From CAMFLJ01 sp963702555 (GTDB lineage: Bacteria; Actinomycetota; Acidimicrobiia; Acidimicrobiales; Acidimicrobilacustridaceae), in contig CAVPCW010000011.1 in assembly GCA_963702555.1 (NCBI GenBank), forward strand, positions 186,001 to 250,000: a stretch of DNA of 64,000 nucleotides, read 5' to 3'. Made by a program: the position numbers and the translations under genes. Below, piece after piece: positions 58,573 through 64,000 of this stretch; the first letter of the stretch is position 1, and each line of letters opens with the position of its first letter. Below the pieces are notes generated by a model. It worked only from the letters and a program-made list of their open reading frames with translations, was not told the origin of the DNA and did not search any database.

Positions 58573-60879
58573 ATGACCCCCCAGCTCGACCGCCGGCCGC
58601 TGCTCGAGAACGCCAGCATCAGAGGCGCGGCGTTCTGCCGTGCGCTGTCCGACACGTTCGACGAGTGGATCACGGCGCTCTGGGACGCCGCCGACCCGCC
58701 TGCCGCGGGCGCGGCGCTCGTGGCCGTCGGTGGCTACGGCCGGGCGGAGCTCTCGCCCGGCAGCGACATCGACCTCTACCTGCTCTACAAGCCGGGCGTC
58801 GACGTGGCCCCGCTGGCCGACAAGCTCTGGTACCCGATCTGGGACGAAGGCGTGAAGCTCGGCCACGCCGTACGCACGGTGAAGGAGACCCTCACCCTCG
58901 CCGCCGACGACCTCGACACCGCCACCGCGGTGCTGTCGGCCCGCCACATCGTCGGCGACGCCTCCCTCTGCGACGAGCTCTCCACCAAGGGCCTCGCCCT
59001 GTGGCGCAAGCGGTCGAAGCGCTGGCTCGAATCGCTCGACCAGGGCGTGAAGGCGCGCCACGAGGCGGCCGGTGAGGTCGCCTTCCTGCTCGAGCCCGAC
59101 CTGAAGGACGGCCGCGGCGGCCTGCGCGACGTCCATGCCATCACCTGGGCCGGCGCCGCCGAGGTGCCGCTGCTGCCGGGCGACGACGTCGAGATCGCCG
59201 CCGCCTACGAGACCGTGCTGTCGGTTCGGGTCGAGCTCCACCGCCGCACCGAACGCCACAGCGACCGGCTGCTGCTCGAGGAGCAGGACGCCGTCGCCGC
59301 CGCCCTCGGGTACCCCGACGCCGACGACCTCATGCGGGCCCTCTCCACCGCCGCCCGCACCATCGCCTGGGTCAGCGACGACCTGTGGGCCCGGGTCGAG
59401 GGCTCGCTCGAGGGCCCGTTCCGCCGGCGGCTCTGGAAGGACCGCGACGTCGCCACCGGCGTGGTGCTGCGCGAGGGCTCGGTGGCGCTGGCCGCCGGCG
59501 CTGATCCGTCGGTCGACCCGCTGCTGGTGCTGCGCGTCGCCGTCGCCGCTGCCAAGCACGACGCCCGCATCGAGCGCGGCACCCTCGACAAGCTCACTGT
59601 CTCGGCGCCCATCCCCACGCCGTGGGGTGAGGAGGCCCGGCGCCTGTTCGTCGAGCTGTTCCTGGCCGGTCGGCCGGCGGTCTCGGTGGTCGAGACCCTC
59701 GACCAGAAGGGCCTGTGGGAGCCGATCATGCCGGAGTGGGGCCACATCCGGTGCCTGCCCCAGCGCAACGCCTACCACCGCTTCACCGTCGACCGTCACC
59801 TGTGCGAGGCCGCGGCCAACGCCGCCGAGCTGGTCGACCGGGTCGACCGCCCCGACCTGCTCGTCGTGGGCACGCTGCTCCACGACATCGGCAAGGGCCG
59901 TCCCGGCGACCACACCGACGTCGGCATCGAGATGATCGCCGACATCGGGCCGCGCATGGGCTTCGGCCCGCTCGACACCGTCACGCTCCAGCAGATGTGC
60001 CGTCACCACCTCCTGCTCCCCGACGTGGCCACCCGGCGAGACCTCTCCGACGAAGGCACCCTCGCCCACGTCGCCACCCAGGTCGGCGACCTCACGACCC
60101 TGCGCCTGCTCGACGCGCTCACCGAGGCCGACTCGCTCGCCACCGGCACCGCGGCGTGGGGCTCCTGGAAGCAGGAGCTGGTCGGCGTGCTGGTCGCCCG
60201 TGTCGCCCACATCGTCTCCGGCGGCGAGATGGACGAGGCCACCGGCGACGGCTTCCCGACCGCGGCCCAGCGCGACCTCCTCGCCCAGCGCCGCCGCATC
60301 ATCGAGGGCGTCGACGACCAGCTCGTGGTGGTGTCGCCCGACCGTCCCGGCCTGTTCTCGCGGGTGGCGGGCGTGCTGTCGCTCAACGGCCTCACCGTGC
60401 TCGAGGCCGCCGGCCACTCCGCCGACGACGGCATGGCGATCGAGCAGTTCCGGGTGCAGAACAACTACGGCGACGAGGTCCGCTGGGACCGCGTGATCCG
60501 CGACCTCGAGAAGGTCCTCGACGGCCGCCTCGCCCTGGAGGCCCGCCTGGCCGAGCGCCGCCGGGTCTACCGCCGGCCCCGCCGCCTGCCCGGCCTCGTG
60601 ACCCACCCCGAGGTCATCGTCGACAACGACCTGTCGCACACCGACACCGTGCTCGAGGTGCGGGCCCCGGACTCCATGGGCGTGCTGTGGCGCATCACCC
60701 GGGCGCTGCACGAGCTCGACCTCGACATCACCTCGGCCAAGGTCCAGACGATCGCCAGCGACGCGGTCGACTCCTTCTACGTCCGCGACTCCGTGGGCCA
60801 CAAGGTCACCGACACCGAGTACCTCGACGAGATCCGGCGGGCGCTGATGTTCGCCCTCGAGGGCCCCGACGCCCGGTAG
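58573..60879 (+). CDS. glnD: PII uridylyltransferase/adenylyltransferase GlnD
   Basis: GlnD modifies PII (adenylylation in studied actinobacteria). The 768-residue protein has the nucleotidyltransferase motif VGGYGRAELSPGSDIDLYLL (near residue 52), the PII-NTase helical region (LEPDLKDGRGGLRDVHAITW), an HD domain with VVGTLLHDIGKGRPGDHTDV, and two C-terminal ACT domains (VVVSPDRPGLFSRVAGVLSL and VRAPDSMGVLWRITRALHEL). All domains are complete. ATG 58573 follows GGAG; the open frame upstream starting at 58498 looks non-coding. Confidence 0.95.
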   Translation: MTPQLDRRPLLENASIRGAAFCRALSDTFDEWITALWDAADPPAAGAALVAVGGYGRAELSPGSDIDLYLLYKPGVDVAPLADKLWYPIWDEGVKLGHAVRTVKETLTLAADDLDTATAVLSARHIVGDASLCDELSTKGLALWRKRSKRWLESLDQGVKARHEAAGEVAFLLEPDLKDGRGGLRDVHAITWAGAAEVPLLPGDDVEIAAAYETVLSVRVELHRRTERHSDRLLLEEQDAVAAALGYPDADDLMRALSTAARTIAWVSDDLWARVEGSLEGPFRRRLWKDRDVATGVVLREGSVALAAGADPSVDPLLVLRVAVAAAKHDARIERGTLDKLTVSAPIPTPWGEEARRLFVELFLAGRPAVSVVETLDQKGLWEPIMPEWGHIRCLPQRNAYHRFTVDRHLCEAAANAAELVDRVDRPDLLVVGTLLHDIGKGRPGDHTDVGIEMIADIGPRMGFGPLDTVTLQQMCRHHLLLPDVATRRDLSDEGTLAHVATQVGDLTTLRLLDALTEADSLATGTAAWGSWKQELVGVLVARVAHIVSGGEMDEATGDGFPTAAQRDLLAQRRRIIEGVDDQLVVVSPDRPGLFSRVAGVLSLNGLTVLEAAGHSADDGMAIEQFRVQNNYGDEVRWDRVIRDLEKVLDGRLALEARLAERRRVYRRPRRLPGLVTHPEVIVDNDLSHTDTVLEVRAPDSMGVLWRITRALHELDLDITSAKVQTIASDAVDSFYVRDSVGHKVTDTEYLDEIRRALMFALEGPDAR

Positions 60880-60890
60880 CCAACCGCCTG

Positions 60891-60896
60891 TAGCGT
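60891..60896 (+). promoter_or_regulatory. -10 hexamer TAGCGT, 7 nt before GTG 60904
   Basis: Leaderless-type promoter in the 24-bp gap after glnD. Confidence 0.55.
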
Positions 60897-60903
60897 CGGC
60901 GGG

Positions 60904-61593
60904 GTGAGCGACAGCGAGCCCGTGACGTCTCAGGACCTGGTGCGGTGGAGCGAGGCGTTGGCGGGCATCGCCCGCACCGGCCTCGGGTTCACCCAGAGCC
61001 TCTACGAGCAGGAGCGCTTCGAGGAGGTCCTGGCCGTCGCCGCCGACATGCGCGTCGCCGCCGGCAGCACCTACGACCCCGACGACCTCGTCGCCGAGTG
61101 GATGAAGTCGGTCGGCCAGGGCGTGCCCGGCTACCAGACCCCGAAGGTCGCGGTCGGCGCGGTCGTCGGCAACGACAAGGGCGAGATCCTGTTGGTGCAG
61201 CGCTCCGACTCCGGTGTGTGGCTCTACCCCACGGGCTGGGCCGACATCGGCTACTCGGCCTCCGAGGTGGCGGTGAAGGAGGTCGAGGAGGAGACCGGCA
61301 TCGAGTGCGAGGTCGTGCAGCTCATCGCCGTGCTCGACGGCCTGCGCCAGCGCTTCACCCGCATCCCGCTGTACTCACTGGTGTTCCACTGCCGGGCCAC
61401 CGGCGGTGAGCTCAAGCCCCACCCGCTCGAGACCAACGACGTCGGCTGGTTCCCCCTCGACGACCTGCCGCCCATGACCGTCGGCGTCGACCAGTGGGGC
61501 GAGTTCGCCCGGGCCGCCCTCGCCGGCGAGCCCGTCGACGTGCACTACGACCGCCCCCGCTCACCCACCTGGCGGGGCATGCACGACGTCTGA
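60904..61593 (+). CDS. Nudix hydrolase with Nudix_N domain
   Basis: A 229-residue hydrolase of nucleoside diphosphate-linked compounds. The N-terminal Nudix_N helix domain (PF12535; LVRWSEALAGIARTGLGFTQ, residues 12-31) precedes the Nudix fold with VAVGAVVGNDKGEILLVQRS. The Nudix box (PTGWADIGYSASEVAVKEVE then EETGI) has Tyr at the first Glu position and Lys for Arg of the RE pair, but the metal-binding Glu triad is kept, so activity is plausible. Similar Nudix_N proteins act on ADP-ribose or nucleotide sugars; the substrate is not readable. Confidence 0.87.
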   Translation: MSDSEPVTSQDLVRWSEALAGIARTGLGFTQSLYEQERFEEVLAVAADMRVAAGSTYDPDDLVAEWMKSVGQGVPGYQTPKVAVGAVVGNDKGEILLVQRSDSGVWLYPTGWADIGYSASEVAVKEVEEETGIECEVVQLIAVLDGLRQRFTRIPLYSLVFHCRATGGELKPHPLETNDVGWFPLDDLPPMTVGVDQWGEFARAALAGEPVDVHYDRPRSPTWRGMHDV

Positions 61594-61616
61594 CCCGGTG
61601 CCCCGGACCGACCCGT

Positions 61617-62486
61617 TCAGTCCTGGTCGCGGAGGAAGCGCTCGACCTCGTCGACGAGGCTCTCGCCGTCGCTGAAGCTGTCGGGCTCGGTGTCGTAGCG
61701 CTCCTCGAGGTGGGCGACGTAGTCGGTCGTCTCCTCGTCCTCCAGCACGAGCTGGGACACCTGGTGCTCGTAGGCGTCGGTGGCGAACTGGAGCTCGGTG
61801 TTGTCGACGGTGGTGTCGAGCATGCGGCAGGTGCGCTGCACCAGGGCGAGGGCCGCCTTGGGGGAGGGCGCCGACGGCACGTAGGTGGGCACCGCCGCCC
61901 AGAACGCCGCCGACTGGATGCCGATCTCGTTGCACGACGAGTGCAGCACCCCGGTGATACCGGTGGGGCCCTCGTAGCGCGACGGCCGCAGGTCGAGGGC
62001 GGTGGCGTCGGCCTCGTCGTAGGCGGTGCCGAACACCGACACGGGCCGGGAGTGGGGGACCTCGGCCAGCAGCGCCCCGAGGGTGACCACCGTGCGGGCG
62101 CCGATGGCGACGGCGACCCCGAGCACGTGGTCGCAGAAGGTGCGCCACTTCAGCTGGGGCTCGACCCCGGAGAGCAGCACCACGCCGCGGCCGTTCTCGG
62201 TGATGGCGGCGTGGAAGACGTTGGCGGGCCACTCGATGCGGCGGTGGCCGTCGATGCCGATGCGGACCTCGGGCCGGGTGGCGGTGAAGTCGAAGAAGAC
62301 CTCGGGATCGATGTCGGCGAAGGGCCGGGCGCTCCACTGCTCGACCAGGTGCTCGATGGCGGTGGTGGCGGCGTCGCCGGCGTCGTTCCAGCCCCCGAAC
62401 GCGGCGATGAGGATCGGCCCGTCGGGGAGGTCGGGCTGCGCCGACCAGCGGAGGTGGGGAAGGCTCTCGCCCGAGGGGTCCGGCAT
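61617..62486 (-). CDS. PAC2 (proteasome assembly chaperone 2) family protein
   Basis: A 289-residue PAC2 family protein (PF09754), widespread in actinobacteria and archaea. It has ILIAAFGGWNDAGDAATTAI (near residue 25), VVLLSGVEPQLKWRTF, VTLGALLAEVPHSRPVSVFG and GITGVLHSSCNEIGIQSAAF, the family landmarks, plus an acidic C-terminal helix (DGESLVDEVERFL). The biochemical role in bacteria is not established. ATG 62486 lies 7 nt from a TACCCT hexamer. It is divergent from a GNAT gene with a 95-bp shared upstream region. Confidence 0.9.
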   Translation of the reverse strand: MPDPSGESLPHLRWSAQPDLPDGPILIAAFGGWNDAGDAATTAIEHLVEQWSARPFADIDPEVFFDFTATRPEVRIGIDGHRRIEWPANVFHAAITENGRGVVLLSGVEPQLKWRTFCDHVLGVAVAIGARTVVTLGALLAEVPHSRPVSVFGTAYDEADATALDLRPSRYEGPTGITGVLHSSCNEIGIQSAAFWAAVPTYVPSAPSPKAALALVQRTCRMLDTTVDNTELQFATDAYEHQVSQLVLEDEETTDYVAHLEERYDTEPDSFSDGESLVDEVERFLRDQD

Positions 62487-62493
62487 CGGCCCC

Positions 62494-62499
62494 AGGGTA
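62494..62499 (-). promoter_or_regulatory. -10 hexamer TACCCT, 7 nt before PAC2 ATG 62486
   Basis: Leaderless-type promoter; back to back with the GNAT promoter. Confidence 0.6.
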
Positions 62500-62568
62500 T
62501 CGGCGCGACGGGTCACGACCGGCCCGAAACCGCCGACCCGCTGGTCCGGCACCGGCGACGCCCGTGCG

Positions 62569-62574
62569 TACGCT
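62569..62574 (+). promoter_or_regulatory. -10 hexamer TACGCT, 7 nt before GNAT ATG 62582
   Basis: It decides ATG 62582 over the upstream in-frame GTG at 62564, which would precede the promoter. Confidence 0.6.
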
Positions 62575-62581
62575 GGGTGCC

Positions 62582-63028
62582 ATGTCGAGTGTCGAGATCG
62601 TCGAGGCCACCGAGGTCACCCCCGAGCTGGTGGCCGCGTTCGAGCGCCTCGTCCCGCAGCTGTCGAAGTCGAACCCGCCTCCGACCGCGGAGGAGCTGGC
62701 GGCCATCGTCGAGTCGCCGGCCAGCATCTTGCTGATCGCCCGCGATCCCGACGCCGGAGGCGCCATCCTCGGGAGCCTCACCCTCGCCTGGTTCCGCATC
62801 CCCACCGGTGTGCGGGCGTGGATCGAGGACGTCGTGGTCGAGGGTGATGCGCGGGGCCGCGGGGTGGGCGAGGCCCTCAGCCTGCACGCCGTCGAACGGG
62901 CCCGGGCCCTCGACGCCAAGACCGTCGACCTCACCTCCCGCCCGTCGCGCGAGGCCGCCAACCGCCTCTACCAGCGGATCGGCTTCGTCCAGCGCGACAC
63001 CAACGTCTACCGCTTCGTCATCGCCTGA
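62582..63028 (+). CDS. GNAT-family N-acetyltransferase
   Basis: A 148-residue acetyl-CoA-dependent acetyltransferase. The strands and the acetyl-CoA site are seen in AWIEDVVVEGDARGRGVGEA (V-x-x-x-x-R-G-x-G-x-G/A motif near residue 85), with LTSRPSREAANRLYQRIGF as the C-terminal region in which the Tyr lies. The order is typical of short GNAT proteins that acetylate small amines or N-termini. The substrate is unknown. It ends 13 bp before the convergent surface-protein gene. Confidence 0.88.
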   Translation: MSSVEIVEATEVTPELVAAFERLVPQLSKSNPPPTAEELAAIVESPASILLIARDPDAGGAILGSLTLAWFRIPTGVRAWIEDVVVEGDARGRGVGEALSLHAVERARALDAKTVDLTSRPSREAANRLYQRIGFVQRDTNVYRFVIA

Positions 63029-63041
63029 GGTCGCGGTCGGG

Positions 63042-64000
63042 TCAGCCGGCGATGCGGCTGCGGCTCGCCAGGGCGAGGCCCAGGCCGACCACGATCAGAG
63101 CGGCACCGGCGAGGGTGACGCCCCGGGTGTCCGACCCCGTGTAGGGCAGCGTTCCGGTCGGGCTCACCGCGGCGGCCGCGTCCGCGTCTGCACCGAGCAC
63201 CGAGGGGGCTGCGGTGGTGGTCGACCCGGTCGGGACCGGCGTGGTGACCGTCGTGGTGGGGGCGGCGGTCGTGGAGGTGGTCGGTGCCGCCGAGGTGGAA
63301 GTGGTGGACGTCGACGTCGTCGAGGTGGAGGTGGTGGACGTCGAGGTCGTCGACGTGCTCGAGGTCGTCGTGGTCCCGGTGGGCCCGGTGAGGAGGGTCT
63401 TCACCGTGACGGAGTTGCCCACGGCGGAGAAGGGGTCGGTCGGGAGGGTGTTGCCGAAGCCGGCGAGATCGACGAGGTCGTACCCGGTGTTGGGTCCCGG
63501 CGGAGCGACCTTGTGGACCACGAAGGTGACGCTGGCACCCGACGCCAGGCCGCCGGCGGGCACGTAGCAGACCATGAACGAGGCGGCCGGCGAGCAGAAC
63601 CAGCCGGGAGGCCCGTCGAGCGACACGGCGAGGGCACCGGCCACCGACACCTGCCACTGGCCGGCGGTGAACGCCGAGGGGCCGTTGTTGGTGAGCGTGA
63701 AGGTCGAGTCGAACAGCTCGTCGAGCGCCGCGGTCGCCGGGGCGCTGCCGGTGACCTCGGCGTCGGCCCAGGTCGACGGGCCGTGGATCTGGGCTGCGGT
63801 CACCGACGAGGTCGTGGTGCCGTCGGTGGCCGTGTACGTGAACGAGTCGTTGATCGCCGAGGCGCCCCAGCTCGGCCCGGGTGTGTAGGTGAACGAGCCG
63901 TCGGGGTCGAGCGAGACCGTGCCGAACTGGGCCTGGGTCACGATGGTCGCGGTGAGCGCGGCGTCGCCCCCGCTGTCGTTGCCGAGGACGCCGGGTGCGC
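63042..64000 (-). CDS. C-terminal part of a sortase-anchored surface protein, 5' truncated by window edge
   Basis: The gene begins beyond the window; the last 320 residues are seen. In order: cadherin/VCBS-like repeat (APGVLGNDSGGD then DGSFTYTPGPSWGASAINDS), a DUF11-like beta domain (DSTFTLTNNGPSAFTAGQWQ), a Ser/Thr stalk (about 45 residues built on STTSTSTT, plus AAPTTSTTAAPTTTV), and a cell-wall sorting signal: LPYTG, a hydrophobic helix (GVTLAGAALIVVGLGLALAS) and a basic SRSRIAG end. LPYTG matches the LPxTG sortase motif, so it is probably wall-linked. The stalk is encoded by GTC/GAC/GTG-type repeats at 63290-63370. An adhesion-type role is inferred only from architecture. Confidence 0.85.
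   Translation of the reverse strand, partial: APGVLGNDSGGDAALTATIVTQAQFGTVSLDPDGSFTYTPGPSWGASAINDSFTYTATDGTTTSSVTAAQIHGPSTWADAEVTGSAPATAALDELFDSTFTLTNNGPSAFTAGQWQVSVAGALAVSLDGPPGWFCSPAASFMVCYVPAGGLASGASVTFVVHKVAPPGPNTGYDLVDLAGFGNTLPTDPFSAVGNSVTVKTLLTGPTGTTTTSSTSTTSTSTTSTSTTSTSTTSTSAAPTTSTTAAPTTTVTTPVPTGSTTTAAPSVLGADADAAAAVSPTGTLPYTGSDTRGVTLAGAALIVVGLGLALASRSRIAG

Noticed and set aside
63290..63370. Non-coding microsatellite or minisatellite
   Set aside because: The repeat is in frame and encodes the Ser/Thr stalk of the surface protein.

Overview
The window is about 64 kb of very GC-rich DNA (visibly around 70% G+C, codon third positions almost all G or C) carrying about 62 protein genes, one tRNA gene and no gene-free stretch above 300 bases. 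The content is actinobacterial: CarD, DisA, ClpC with UVR region, DUF3263, an LppM-like lipoprotein, LytR_C, DUF2510/DUF4328, three luciferase-like F420-type oxidoreductases, GpgS, HemQ and an HrcA-type CIRCE site. I infer a deep-branching actinobacterium, possibly Acidimicrobiia (Iamia or Ilumatobacter relatives), but the sequence alone does not settle the genus. I see no insertion sequence, prophage, CRISPR array or origin.

Layout. 1-9.6 kb: housekeeping and genome maintenance (polyprenyl synthase, clpC, lppM-like, radA, disA). 9.7-14 kb: a P450 divergent from an LLM oxidoreductase, enoyl-CoA hydratase and SDR operon (lipid or steroid-type catabolism). 14-18.2 kb: Crp/Fnr regulator divergent from carD-ispD-ispF-rlmB-lipoprotein. 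18.3-25.7 kb: a thioesterase/DUF427/LLM operon divergent from tetR and a heterodimeric ABC exporter, with a perfect palindromic operator between them. 25.8-33.3 kb: orphan molybdenum hydroxylase large subunit, tRNA-Thr, SDR, PhyH dioxygenase, PatB-like lyase, acetamidase, AMACR-like racemase. 33.5-39.4 kb: DUF3263, LytR_C, otsB/otsA, glycerate kinase, LLM enzyme and GpgS (trehalose and glucosylglycerate-type sugar metabolism). 39.5-43 kb: PAS-GGDEF protein, CysO-like sulfur carrier, CIRCE-groEL. 43-49.7 kb: nitrobindin, fdhD and a cytosolic NAD-linked formate dehydrogenase (FdsGBAD type). 49.8-56.6 kb: hemQ, larE, CaiB transferase, small membrane or zinc proteins, a CoA-disulfide-reductase-like flavoprotein. 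56.8-60.9 kb: amt-glnK-glnD nitrogen module. 60.9-64 kb: Nudix, PAC2, GNAT, and the C-terminal part of an LPxTG-anchored surface protein that runs off the window.

Three properties cut across the window. First, at least 17 genes have a TAnnnT hexamer ending exactly 6-8 nt before the start codon (and one more has a near match), which implies leaderless transcription and fixes many starts. Second, gene ends are marked by long, mostly different hairpins, several sharing TGGCTCAC/GTGAGCCA arms. Third, nine single-base indels break eight otherwise complete genes, including clpC and a polyprenyl synthase expected to be essential. Because every gene becomes full length when one base (two in clpC) is restored, I read these mainly as sequence errors, and the affected genes are annotated as whole genes with the break stated.
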